From: Ditibartonella choladocola | GTDB taxonomy: Bacteria > Pseudomonadota > Alphaproteobacteria > Rhizobiales > Rhizobiaceae | Assembly: GCF_002007565.1 (NCBI RefSeq) | Contig: NZ_CP015625.1 | Location: 1,178,001 to 1,242,000 of the forward strand | Reading direction: 5' to 3' | Length of the DNA: 64,000 nucleotides | In this document: positions 39,162 to 48,073 of the stretch, in pieces | How the letters are laid out: every line of letters starts with the position of its first letter | How positions within the stretch are numbered: the first letter of the stretch is position 1 | Notes under the pieces: model-generated | The model's input: only the letters and a program-made list of their open reading frames with translations | Database searches by the model: none | Told to the model about the DNA's origin: nothing | Made by a program: the position numbers and the translations under genes

Positions 39162-39680
39162 ATGGCTGAACAGCCGATAGGAAGAGATTTCGCTGTGGCA
39201 GCGTGGCGTAGTGCATATTGTTAGAATAGGCGAATACCACGCTTACGCAGGCAGATTTCCGCTATTATTTTAAAGCCGCAGTTTTCTTAACATCTCTACA
39301 AAATACGGATAGTGGCGGGGTAGATGATGAAGCCATCACTCACGGATTAAAGACTGCCGAATTGCCTTTTGGAGGATAAATATTCATCCTTCCTGAAAAC
39401 CGGCGGGAATACCGGTTTCAAACAAAATATTTCATTTCGGAGACTTCGATTTTTCAGGTATTTTTGTGCATTCCCAAAAAACAGATTTCCGGTGCGCCGG
39501 AGCTGAACGGCAGCGCAATCTGGTAACCAAAAACAGAGAGCTTGATTATCTCGTCAAAAAACAGGAAGCTTGAGGATTTTCAAGAGCGCAAAAAAGCGGT
39601 AGATCGTGCCGAATTAATCAAGATTCCGGTTCTCGGCTTCAAGAATAACGTTCAAGCGATATTGTTAACCCGATCTGTCT
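39162..39680 (+). pseudogene. possible decayed gene remnant
   Basis: The 638-base gap between the Mla operon and the giant coiled-coil gene has coding-like stretches without a gene. A frame from ATG 39162 reads MAEQPIGRDFAVAAWRSAYC and then stops at 39222. A second frame, 39230-39680, is open apart from TAA codons at 39377 and near 39524, and ends with TRSV and a stop. The amino acid character is coding-like (TQADFRYYFKAAVFL; LEDFQERKKAVDRAEL) but no family was recognised. It could be a decayed gene or chance; there is no ribosome site or homologue to decide. Confidence 0.35.
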
Positions 39681-39683
39681 AAG

Positions 39684-39710
39684 ACAAAAAAGGGAGCCTA
39701 AGGCTCCCCT
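39684..39710 (-). terminator. intrinsic terminator of the GPR-like gene
   Basis: GGGAGCC (39692-39698), loop TAA, GGCTCCC (39702-39708). On the minus strand it is followed by a run of T (plus strand A 39685-39691). It lies about 10 bases past the stop of the giant gene. Confidence 0.92.
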
Positions 39711-39719
39711 CTTTTCAAC

Positions 39720-42700
39720 TTACTGGATGCGTCCACTTGCATGGGCAAGCATTGTATAAACCTTGCCTGTATCCGAAGTCAGATATTTACGTATTGTTTC
39801 CCGATCGCCGGTTTCTCTCGAAACATCACGTAACAATTTTTCAAAATCGGCAATGTATTGATTGACCGAACGGCGGAACTCACTGTCAACGAGATATTTT
39901 TGGCGAATTTTCTCGAATGTCTTCTGACCACTTAAAGTGTAGAGACGTTGTGTATAGATGTTCCGTTGACCGCGACGATAATGATCCCAAAGCTGAACTG
40001 CTGCATTATGATCTATCGCGCGGACAATATCGACAGAAAGCGAATTCAGCGATTCAATCACATGATCGGCAGGGCGGGGCTGCTCGACTTTGGTCAGTGT
40101 TGCGACATCGGGTTCATCTCCACGTGATGCGCGAGCCAGCAGGTTTGAAACCCACCCATCTCTCGCCGGAGGTGTTGTCGTTACCTTTGCAGCAGCAGGA
40201 GCCGGCTTTGCAGCGAAATTCTGCTTGAACATCGGCATTGTACGAGGCTTTTCGTCAAAAGACGGAGCCGCAGTCCTTAAATTCGCGCTGGAAGAGGCAG
40301 GGCGCGAAAAATTATTGCTTTGTGCGGTTTGCTGCATCAATACCGAAAGTTCTTGCAACGCATTGATCTGGTCGGTTACCGCGTGACGCATCTGGTCTGC
40401 AGATTCCCTCGTTTGTACCGGCAGTTGACGAATCGTATTATTCAAACTGTCGCTTGTCTTTTCAAGTTCGTCCTTGATTGATTGGGTGGCGTGACGAATT
40501 TCATCAGTCGCATTGGAGAATTTTGAAGAAGCAACGACCACCATTTCATTGAGACTCTGTTGCAGTCTGAATGCTGAATCGCGTGTGCTTTGGTCGGTTT
40601 CTTTCAATGCTGCCCCGATTGCTTCTTCATAATGGGCGATAACTTGACTGATTTCTTCCGACTTTGCCATCAATGCATTGCTCAATTGAGCCAAAGCATT
40701 CTGCTTCTCTTCAACTGTGCCGCTGAACGACGACTGGGATTGTTCAAGCATTTGAACTGCCTGACTGAGAACACCGGCATGTTGATCGATATTCTGCGAC
40801 ATCTGGTTGATTTGTTCGAGAGTATTGCCTGACAAGCCTTGCAGAAGCTCGAAATTATTGCTGAGCATCTGGCTGGAATTGTTGATATTCTCGGCAATCT
40901 GGTTGCTGTTTTGATAGAACGCATTTGCCGTTTCACTGAGTTGACCGTCAATGTTCTGGATTGAAGCGATCAACGAATTAGCATTGGCACCGATATTCTG
41001 CGCAGATTGATCCATTTGCGCCAGTAGACCGGATACATTGCCAAGGAAGTCATCTTTTGCACCCGAAACAGCCTGTAGCGTTTCCGACGTACGTTGTGCC
41101 AGTGCATTCAGTAATGCGTCGTTCTGCGCCTGCATGCGTTGCTCGGTTTCTTGTGTCGCCGAGCTGAGTTGGTCGTTAAACTGCGTGGCCATATTACCGA
41201 TTGATTGTGTGGCTTGCTGAGCTGTCTGACCGAGATTTTCTGCAACGCTTGCCAGTTGCTGAACATTACCGGCAATTTGGCTCGAAGCACTGGCGAATAC
41301 ATTGTTGACGTTTTCGCCAACGCTATTCAATTGATAACCGATATTATTCTGCAATTGCTGCATCGTTTCGTTCAGCATATTAGAACGTTCCGACAACGAC
41401 TGTTCGATGGACTGGGCTGAAGCTTCGATGACAGAGTTAAAACGCTCGGCTTGCTGGTTGATAATCCCTTCAGCGCGAGACATTTCCGTATCTAAAGTTG
41501 TTGTCAATGTCTGTCCGGCTTCGTTGAAACGGCTTGCTGCTTCATTAATTCTGGAATCGAGTGAAGAGAGAATATTATCTCCGGCTTCGGCAAGTGCCTT
41601 GCCAACATTATCCGACTGTTCTGTAAGACTGGATACAGCACGTTGCCCTGAAGCAGTGAGAACGCCCTCGGCTTTTACTGCAACATCGGCAAAGGACGAG
41701 ACAAATTCCTGACTGATGTCGGAAATTCTCGAATGAACCTTATCTGTCTCGCTATTCAATGTCGAAAGAATACCATCACTCATATTGGTAAGCGTAGATT
41801 GGAGTTTTGCCGCTTCGTCATTGAAAGAGGAAAGTACCTGATTACCCGATTGGGAGAGCATGGCAGAAGCCTTGTCTGTCACTTCGGTGAGTGAAACTTT
41901 TAATGTTTCATTTGAATTTTCGATGACGTTGCGGGTTTTTTCAGTCTCTTCGGCGATTGACGTTGTCAATCCGTTACCGGCCGCCGAAAGAACGTCTGAA
42001 GCTTTTTGTGTTGCCTCTCCAAGGCTATTGACAAGTTTGTCATTGGCCTCTGTCAGCAAGGAATGTGCCTTGTCTGTTTGGCTCGACAAATTCGTAACGA
42101 GACTACCGCTCGACTGGGAAATCAACTCGGCAGCCTTTTTAGCTTCATTACTGAAAACTTCCGATGCGGCCGCTATATTGTCACGCAAATCTCCCGCGAG
42201 AGAGACAGCAGAATCTTCCAAAGTTGTTTTGACATTATGAACGCCGACTTCCAATGCTTTTTGCATGGTCTGGGTGCGTTCGTCGAGGATCGCCGTCTGT
42301 TCGGAGAATGAACGTGTAATGCCTTCATTGTTCTCGGTCACAATGTTTTTCAGTTCATCGGACCTTTGCCCCAGCAAATTGCTTTGGACTTCCAACGAAC
42401 GGGTGACTTCGCCCAAGGTGGTGGTAAGGCTGTTTTCCAACTCTCTGGCGCGTTCGGTTATCGTATTGGAGCTGGTTGTCAGGCTTTTATTCATAGAACC
42501 GATACGCTCGTCGACGGATGCCAACAATGAATCATTGGAAACAGCCAATGCTTTTTCGAGCATTTCGGTGTGATTTTTCAAAGTATCCAGATGATTTGTG
42601 AACGTAGATTTCAACGATTCACTATTGCTGCTAATAGCATCCTGAACTTTCAAAACCTGATTGCCGACGGTTTCGTTAAAAGTTGCATCACCTTTTGCAA

Positions 42701-44747
42701 TGACATCCTTGATGTAATCAATGCGTTCCTCAAGTACACGCGCTTGATCGGCCAGAACTTCATTGAGCGCAGAGCTGTTGACGGTGAGGGAATCCCTCAA
42801 AGCATCAGCTCTGGTGTCGATATTGCGCGTTTGCGTATCCAGCAATTCGTTGGCTGTCTCAAAACTTTTTTCGATAGCCGCTTGTAGTGCTCCGGTGCGT
42901 TGTTCAATACCCTCGACATAGCCCTGCGAACGTTTGTCGAGCATTTCAACATTTTTAACCATAACTTCTTCAATACCGGTTACATGTTGTGAAAGCACGT
43001 CGATCTGGCCTTTTACAATCGCAGAAAGCTTATCTGTTTCGCCACCCAGCATTTCGGTGATGAGTTCACGACCTTCGGCGATCTGTGATTTGAACGCTTC
43101 GGCGCGGTTCTTGAGCATATCGCCAAGCGAAATGTCCAAACCGGCTATTTGGTCGGCAAGTATTTTTTTGCCGTCATCAACAGTCGTGAGAAAATCATTA
43201 CGACCGGATGTGAACGCATTGGCAATATCAATGGCACGGGCTTTAAGTGTTTCATTTATTTCTGACGCACGTGAATCGAGTACTCCGCCAAGCTTCTCGG
43301 TGTTTTCTTCAAGCTCTTGAGCGCGTTTAATAAATGAATCGATTATCGTGTTGCCTCGTTCGTCCAACGATTTGTCGACGTCGGACAAGCGTTTTTCAAA
43401 TGCTGCGATAGCTGCTGTTGTTGCATTGTCAAATTCGGCCGACAATGTGTTTGCATGGCTGCCCAGCTTGGATATTCTTTCGTCAAACGTGGATAATACG
43501 CGTTCGGTTGCAGCTTGCATCCGCTGTCCGAGTTCTTCGGCTCGCTGTTCTGCTTGCTCGGCCCCCTGATTGAAACTTGACGATATTTTCGCACTGTTGG
43601 ATTCAAGCCGTTCGGTCGCGTTATTCACGCTTTGCTCTAAATTATTGTAGAGTTCGGAATTCTGTTTTTGCAATTCCTCGGCAGTCTGACGGAACTTTTC
43701 GGCAAGTTCACCACTGACACCTTCGCCGACTTCGGCAAGGCGTGCAACGAGATCTTCTCCCTGTTGCTGGAGTGATTTTGTCAGTGTTTTTGTGACGTTT
43801 TCAACATTGGCGGAAATGTTGGAGGTAATGAGGCCAAATTCCTTGCCCAGCTCGTTTTGCGTTCCGCGAATGGTTGATTGTACACGATCGGCATGGCCAA
43901 GAATCGCCTCGCGTTCTGTGCTCAATTCACTGATAAGATTATGAATGCGTGATTCGTTTTCTGTATAAGCGCGTTCAAGGTTTTGTACTTCACCCTGAAT
44001 AAGTGCTTCCAGTTCTACCGCACGCGACAACGTCCGTTCGATGCCTTCGTTCATAGCGGCGACTTCCTGACGGATCGTCTTGCCTAACGAAACAGCATGT
44101 TCCTCTGTCGATTGCGGATGGCTTAGTCGTAATGCAGCGTCGCTGACCGCGGCCGCAATATTCTTGAGTTCGCTCGAACGTTTCGATAATTGTGCAAATC
44201 CCCAGAACATCAAAATAGGCACTGCCGTTCCCGCAGCCACCGCAAGACCGACAGGAGTGGTAGCAAATGCGGCAAGTCCCGCCGGTGCCAATGTATTTGC
44301 AACGTAAGCACCACCGGCTGCCCAAAGTGCACTTAAAGCTGTTGTGCTCCAATAAATGCGCGATGGTTTGTTGGTATAGGTTCCACGAACGGCGACAAGA
44401 TTGAGGTCGTCATTGGCAGGGCGAGGCTGATTGGCGATCAGTGTGTCGTGAACCGTACCACCAGTTGATTCGCGCACCGGTTTTTTTCCGAAAAGGCTTT
44501 CTGCCACAGATTCGTCAACAGCCGGTCCCGCCGGACCGTTGCGTTTCGCAGACGGCGCACTTTCGGCGGCAAGTTCTTCTGTCGCTTGCGCTATCTGCTC
44601 GGCAAGGTCATCAAGATCTATGAGCCCGTTGTTTGATTGGGCAGCATTGTCTTTTGTCGGGGCATTATCGAAGTTGAAGTCTAAAGCCTGTTCAAGTGCT
44701 TCTTCTACTTCGACATCAATCTTTTCTGCCTTGGTTCTGCGTGCCAT
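39720..44747 (-). CDS. Giant coiled-coil membrane protein, growth-pole-ring (GPR)-like
   Basis: A 1675-residue protein. Residues 1-130 are acidic and cytosolic-looking, and 131-186 are hydrophobic (two membrane segments, LSALWAAGGAYVANTL and GLAVAAGTAVPILMFWGF). From about 190 to 1440 come long helices rich in A, E, N, Q and S with heptad character and many near-repeat units (such as IAEETEKTRNVIENSNETL), resembling apolipoprotein or kinesin-like stretches. The C terminus has a conserved end (SVDIVRAIDHNAAVQLWDHY; FEKIRQKYLVDSEFRRSV). This matches the Hyphomicrobiales protein family that in Agrobacterium forms a ring at the growing pole, although that protein is longer. GAGG precedes the start, and a terminator follows. 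Confidence 0.82.
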   Translation of the reverse strand: MARRTKAEKIDVEVEEALEQALDFNFDNAPTKDNAAQSNNGLIDLDDLAEQIAQATEELAAESAPSAKRNGPAGPAVDESVAESLFGKKPVRESTGGTVHDTLIANQPRPANDDLNLVAVRGTYTNKPSRIYWSTTALSALWAAGGAYVANTLAPAGLAAFATTPVGLAVAAGTAVPILMFWGFAQLSKRSSELKNIAAAVSDAALRLSHPQSTEEHAVSLGKTIRQEVAAMNEGIERTLSRAVELEALIQGEVQNLERAYTENESRIHNLISELSTEREAILGHADRVQSTIRGTQNELGKEFGLITSNISANVENVTKTLTKSLQQQGEDLVARLAEVGEGVSGELAEKFRQTAEELQKQNSELYNNLEQSVNNATERLESNSAKISSSFNQGAEQAEQRAEELGQRMQAATERVLSTFDERISKLGSHANTLSAEFDNATTAAIAAFEKRLSDVDKSLDERGNTIIDSFIKRAQELEENTEKLGGVLDSRASEINETLKARAIDIANAFTSGRNDFLTTVDDGKKILADQIAGLDISLGDMLKNRAEAFKSQIAEGRELITEMLGGETDKLSAIVKGQIDVLSQHVTGIEEVMVKNVEMLDKRSQGYVEGIEQRTGALQAAIEKSFETANELLDTQTRNIDTRADALRDSLTVNSSALNEVLADQARVLEERIDYIKDVIAKGDATFNETVGNQVLKVQDAISSNSESLKSTFTNHLDTLKNHTEMLEKALAVSNDSLLASVDERIGSMNKSLTTSSNTITERARELENSLTTTLGEVTRSLEVQSNLLGQRSDELKNIVTENNEGITRSFSEQTAILDERTQTMQKALEVGVHNVKTTLEDSAVSLAGDLRDNIAAASEVFSNEAKKAAELISQSSGSLVTNLSSQTDKAHSLLTEANDKLVNSLGEATQKASDVLSAAGNGLTTSIAEETEKTRNVIENSNETLKVSLTEVTDKASAMLSQSGNQVLSSFNDEAAKLQSTLTNMSDGILSTLNSETDKVHSRISDISQEFVSSFADVAVKAEGVLTASGQRAVSSLTEQSDNVGKALAEAGDNILSSLDSRINEAASRFNEAGQTLTTTLDTEMSRAEGIINQQAERFNSVIEASAQSIEQSLSERSNMLNETMQQLQNNIGYQLNSVGENVNNVFASASSQIAGNVQQLASVAENLGQTAQQATQSIGNMATQFNDQLSSATQETEQRMQAQNDALLNALAQRTSETLQAVSGAKDDFLGNVSGLLAQMDQSAQNIGANANSLIASIQNIDGQLSETANAFYQNSNQIAENINNSSQMLSNNFELLQGLSGNTLEQINQMSQNIDQHAGVLSQAVQMLEQSQSSFSGTVEEKQNALAQLSNALMAKSEEISQVIAHYEEAIGAALKETDQSTRDSAFRLQQSLNEMVVVASSKFSNATDEIRHATQSIKDELEKTSDSLNNTIRQLPVQTRESADQMRHAVTDQINALQELSVLMQQTAQSNNFSRPASSSANLRTAAPSFDEKPRTMPMFKQNFAAKPAPAAAKVTTTPPARDGWVSNLLARASRGDEPDVATLTKVEQPRPADHVIESLNSLSVDIVRAIDHNAAVQLWDHYRRGQRNIYTQRLYTLSGQKTFEKIRQKYLVDSEFRRSVNQYIADFEKLLRDVSRETGDRETIRKYLTSDTGKVYTMLAHASGRIQ

Positions 44748-44946
44748 CTTAGCCTCTTTACTCTATACACATTGAAAGACGGTGGTACTTTCAATAAAGC
44801 TTGCCTATCCTAACCTTTAAGGAATTAGAAAGGAATACGTTCTTGGCTAAAGTTTGAAAAGTTTTAAGATAAAGTTAACGGAACTTCGTCAAGACTCGAA
44901 AATTCGGTAAAAAAATCCGAAGAAACAATGAGATAGGGTGATTGGT

Positions 44947-45270
44947 TTGGTACAGATATGTTTCGTAAACACGCGTGAACAACAGCAATTTGTTGTGGAT
45001 AGCCCGTCAGGTTTGACATTGATGGAGGCAGCATTGGGAAATAATGTTCCCGGAATCGTTGCTGAATGTGGCGGAGCGTGTTCATGTGCAACATGCCACG
45101 TTTATATAGATGAGAACTGGTTGTCACGCGTCGGAGACCCGAACCCGATGGAAGATGATATGCTCGATTTTGCTTATGACAGACGTGAAAATTCCAGACT
45201 TTCATGCCAGATAACTCTTGACGAAAGTCTGGACGGTCTTGTTGTTTATATTCCGGAACGACAGGGGTGA
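44947..45270 (+). CDS. 2Fe-2S ferredoxin
   Basis: A 107-residue ferredoxin of the adrenodoxin/FdxB type with the cluster cysteines in [13 protein letters not shown] (C-x5-C-x2-C) and the fourth in RLSCQIT. It carries electrons to oxygenases or Fe-S assembly; which one here is unknown. TTG 44947 gives the conserved MVQICFVN start with AGGG 8 bases upstream; GTG 44938 is the alternative. It is divergent from the giant coiled-coil gene. Confidence 0.92.
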   Translation: MVQICFVNTREQQQFVVDSPSGLTLMEAALGNNVPGIVAECGGACSCATCHVYIDENWLSRVGDPNPMEDDMLDFAYDRRENSRLSCQITLDESLDGLVVYIPERQG

Positions 45271-45273
45271 GAA

Positions 45274-45900
45274 TTATTTTCTCGATTGTTCGAGTTTCTG
45301 CAACCTTGCAACGAGCAAATTTATGAAACGATGTTCAAAGTTTACTGCTTCAGCCCGATCAAATTCCTTTTGCGCATTTTCGTGGTTTGCCAATATTTTA
45401 TAGGTTGTTTTTTCAATGTCTTCTTTCAAGAGATTGCAATCGGTTCTGTAGGGTAAACTTTTTACCGCTCTTTCGATTTGCGAGGCATGGGCCCGCGCAA
45501 TGACAATGTGGCTTTCTTCGTGACGCTGAATATCGCGGGACAAAGTGTCCCAGACGAGTGCCATTTCGATTGACTTGGTGGTTCTGCGTTGCTTCCAGCG
45601 TGGCAGAGACATTTTTGCGTGCACATCGACACTGACAGAAGCAACCTTGCAATAACGCCCGTCCTGAACCAGTTTCAAGCGTGGATCAAACGAAATTGTC
45701 GTAGCACCCGGATGATGGCTGCCTGTGCTTTTCAGATAGGGGCCTTTATGTGCCAGTCCTTTATCCAATTGTTCAGGGGTTGTGCCCGATAAAGTGTAGT
45801 AGCTGACAGTTTTATAAATTCTGGCCGCATTGGCCGTCAAACAGGACGGTATCAAGAAAATACATGTAGCAGTTAAAATACCAAAAGTTTTTTTGAACAT
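45274..45900 (-). CDS. DUF922 secreted protein, putative zinc peptidase
   Basis: The 208-residue protein has a signal peptide (FGILTATCIFLIPSCLTANA, cleavage likely after ANA at about 25) and a DUF922 domain (VSYYTLSGTTPEQLDKGL; FDPRLKLVQDGRYC). It has an HExxH motif (H127-E-E-S-H131), the basis for predicting metallopeptidase activity, though this has not been shown for the family. It is convergent with the ferredoxin gene three bases away and divergent from folP. Confidence 0.84.
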   Translation of the reverse strand: MFKKTFGILTATCIFLIPSCLTANAARIYKTVSYYTLSGTTPEQLDKGLAHKGPYLKSTGSHHPGATTISFDPRLKLVQDGRYCKVASVSVDVHAKMSLPRWKQRRTTKSIEMALVWDTLSRDIQRHEESHIVIARAHASQIERAVKSLPYRTDCNLLKEDIEKTTYKILANHENAQKEFDRAEAVNFEHRFINLLVARLQKLEQSRK

Positions 45901-45945
45901 TTTAATCTCTGTCGTTAAACGTCGTAAGTTGTTCTAGACATTTAC

Positions 45946-46845
45946 ATGAATATGCTAAAAAAGCATCTACAAAATCGGATAAATTTAAAGCAAGCAAAAT
46001 ACGACATGCAAAGTAGCTGGGCTATTGGACATAATAAAACTATTTTCCTTGGTACAAAATCTGTATTGATGGGGATTTTGAATGTAACGCCGGATTCATT
46101 TTCGGATGGTGGCGAACACAATTCGTTTGAAGATGCTATTCGTCACGCTGATAAAATGTTGCATGACGGAGCCATGATTATAGATGTCGGGGGGGAATCC
46201 ACCCGACCGGGATTTGGCGAGATAGGCTGCGATGATGAACAGAGACGTGTTTTACCTGTTGTAGAGAGTTTGAGCGGGCAGGGTAAAGGGCTGTTGTCAA
46301 TCGATACCTATCACGCCGAAACGGCGCGCCTTGCCTTGAAAGCGGGAGCACATATAATCAACGATATATGGGGGTTGCAGAAAGATCCGGAGATGGCAGA
46401 AATAATTGCCGAAGAGCAGGCCGGTATCATCATCATGCACAATTCGCGCGAACGCGTTCCGCTTCCAGATATGATCGAAGACCAGAAATTCTTTTTCGAT
46501 AAATCATTGGAAATAGCCACGAAGGCCGGAATTCCGGACAATTCGATCGTGCTTGATCCGGGATTTGGCTTCGGTAAGAATTATCACGATAATCTCGCAT
46601 TACTTCAGCGCGCCGCCGAACTCCGGATGTTCGGTTTTCCGTTATTGGCGGCTACTTCCCGAAAAAGGTTTCTCGGAACAATAACAGGCTACGAAAATCC
46701 GAAAATGCGCGACATTGCAACCGCTGCAACTTCGGTTCTGTTACGGCAGGCCGGTTTTTCACTTTTTCGGGTGCATAATGTGACAGATAATAAGGATGCA
46801 TTGGCAATTGTTGATGCTTTATTGAATGTTGAAGAGAGCGATTAA
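45946..46845 (+). CDS. folP: Dihydropteroate synthase
   Basis: Joins dihydropterin pyrophosphate and p-aminobenzoate to give dihydropteroate; it is the sulfonamide target. The 299-residue TIM barrel shows LMGILNVTPDSFSDGG, DVGGESTRPG, SIDTYHAETARLA, NDIWGLQKDPE, LDPGFGFGK and TSRKRFLG. The first ATG at 45946 gives an unusual basic extension before residue 21 (a second ATG at 46006 starts MQSSWAIG); no clear ribosome site decides. folK begins 5 bases later. Confidence 0.95.
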   Translation: MNMLKKHLQNRINLKQAKYDMQSSWAIGHNKTIFLGTKSVLMGILNVTPDSFSDGGEHNSFEDAIRHADKMLHDGAMIIDVGGESTRPGFGEIGCDDEQRRVLPVVESLSGQGKGLLSIDTYHAETARLALKAGAHIINDIWGLQKDPEMAEIIAEEQAGIIIMHNSRERVPLPDMIEDQKFFFDKSLEIATKAGIPDNSIVLDPGFGFGKNYHDNLALLQRAAELRMFGFPLLAATSRKRFLGTITGYENPKMRDIATAATSVLLRQAGFSLFRVHNVTDNKDALAIVDALLNVEESD

Positions 46846-46850
46846 CGCTG

Positions 46851-47387
46851 ATGAACAAGCCGAAAGCGGAAGAGCTTCGAGATAACGGTTGGAAGAGGGC
46901 GTGGCTCGGACTTGGCGGTAATATCGGAGATGTTATCAAAACACTTGGCAATGCCCTGGAAGATATGGCGCATGCACCGGCTATCCGGTTAAAAGCGGTT
47001 TCTTCCTATTACCGCACACCTCCTTGGGGAAAAACCGACCAGAATCAATTCGTCAATGTCTGTTGCGAGATCGAGACCGGCCTCTCTCCGGAAGAGCTTT
47101 TGCAATTTTGTCTGAATCTTGAAAAAAAATATGGACGGCTAAGAGAAGTCAAATGGGGTCCGAGAACGCTCGATATTGACGTGCTCGCATATGAAAATAT
47201 CGACCATTATCACTCTGAAACTCTGGATATTCCCCATCCGTTGATGACGAAAAGGGCATTTGTGTTGGAGCCGTTAAATGAAATAGCTCCGGATCTCGTT
47301 ATTAACGGGCGCGAAGTCAAAGCGTGGAAAAACGAATGTCAGAATGAAGGTATTGTGGTACTTCCGACACACTTCACAATCAGATGA
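46851..47387 (+). CDS. folK: 2-amino-4-hydroxy-6-hydroxymethyldihydropteridine pyrophosphokinase
   Basis: The 178-residue HPPK transfers pyrophosphate from ATP to the pterin. It shows WLGLGGNIGDV near the N terminus, SSYYRTPPWG, FVNVCCEIETGLSPEELL and the metal and ATP motif WGPRTLDIDVL with HPLMTKRAFVLEPL. It lies 5 bases after folP. In related genomes folB usually sits between the two; here it is absent. Confidence 0.96.
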   Translation: MNKPKAEELRDNGWKRAWLGLGGNIGDVIKTLGNALEDMAHAPAIRLKAVSSYYRTPPWGKTDQNQFVNVCCEIETGLSPEELLQFCLNLEKKYGRLREVKWGPRTLDIDVLAYENIDHYHSETLDIPHPLMTKRAFVLEPLNEIAPDLVINGREVKAWKNECQNEGIVVLPTHFTIR

Positions 47388-47478
47388 CAATGGTTTTTCA
47401 TTATAGTGGTGACGCGGGCAGAAAAAATCGTTAAAGGGCATTATAATTCGATAACTTTGCGAGCGTTGTCGATTGGTC

Positions 47479-47510
47479 AAGCTGAAGTGTTCGCAAGCTG
47501 AGGTGTTCGT
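47479..47510. repeat. 16-bp tandem duplication of a ribosome binding site
   Basis: AAGCTGAAGTGTTCGC (47479-47494) and AAGCTGAGGTGTTCGT (47495-47510) are adjacent copies with two differences. The second carries GAGG just before ATG 47511. Thus the start region of the following lipoprotein gene has been duplicated. Confidence 0.85.
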
Positions 47511-48062
47511 ATGTCAAGCGTTTTCCCGAAATCATTTCTTATTGTTGCCGGTTTAGCAATCGCTGTATCGGGATGTACTACAACCTCGACGACAAAATCG
47601 ACGGCTTCAACAAATGCTTTGGTTACCCCTATAGCAAGCAATCCGGCGCCGAAATTTCCGTCATTCACCTCGTCGGCACGGAGCGTTGCACCCGATCTTG
47701 CACAAGCATGTATCAACAGCGCGGCAAATAAATACTTTTTACCAACACGGGTTATCAAAGCGGTTGATTCTCGCAAACCCGGCGATGGCTCGACACAAGT
47801 AATCTTGAAAGTCGATTTACGTGACGCGGTCTGCACTGTCAGTGCAGGAGGTGTCGTGAAATCGGTTATAGATACATCTCCGAAAAGTGCTGACCAGATA
47901 GCAGCAGAAGCACAAGCAGCATCAGCCAAGACAGTTTCACCTAGTCGTACCGAAAACACGGTCGTTAAAACCACGCGGAAAGCCACTTCTGCAACCAACG
48001 TGTCGTCCGGTAATAAAAAGCGGTCGCAAGCAACAGCTTCTTCCGGACAATCTCTCTACTAA
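47511..48062 (+). CDS. Hypothetical lipoprotein
   Basis: The 183-residue protein has an N-terminal lipoprotein signal (FLIVAGLAIAVSGC, lipid cysteine about residue 22) and a middle segment APDLAQACINSAANKYFLPTR. Next comes a strand-rich part (STQVILKVDLRDAVCTVS), and the C-terminal tail is low complexity, rich in S, T, K and A. The function is not recognised. GAGG lies 6 bases before the ATG in a duplicated repeat. It converges on the cob cluster. Confidence 0.78.
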   Translation: MSSVFPKSFLIVAGLAIAVSGCTTTSTTKSTASTNALVTPIASNPAPKFPSFTSSARSVAPDLAQACINSAANKYFLPTRVIKAVDSRKPGDGSTQVILKVDLRDAVCTVSAGGVVKSVIDTSPKSADQIAAEAQAASAKTVSPSRTENTVVKTTRKATSATNVSSGNKKRSQATASSGQSLY

Positions 48063-48073
48063 ATTAAGCCTGT

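Noticed and set aside
47477-47998. A 173-codon minus-strand frame opposite the lipoprotein gene
   Set aside because: The plus-strand frame has a lipoprotein signal and a ribosome site; the antisense one has low-complexity sequence only.
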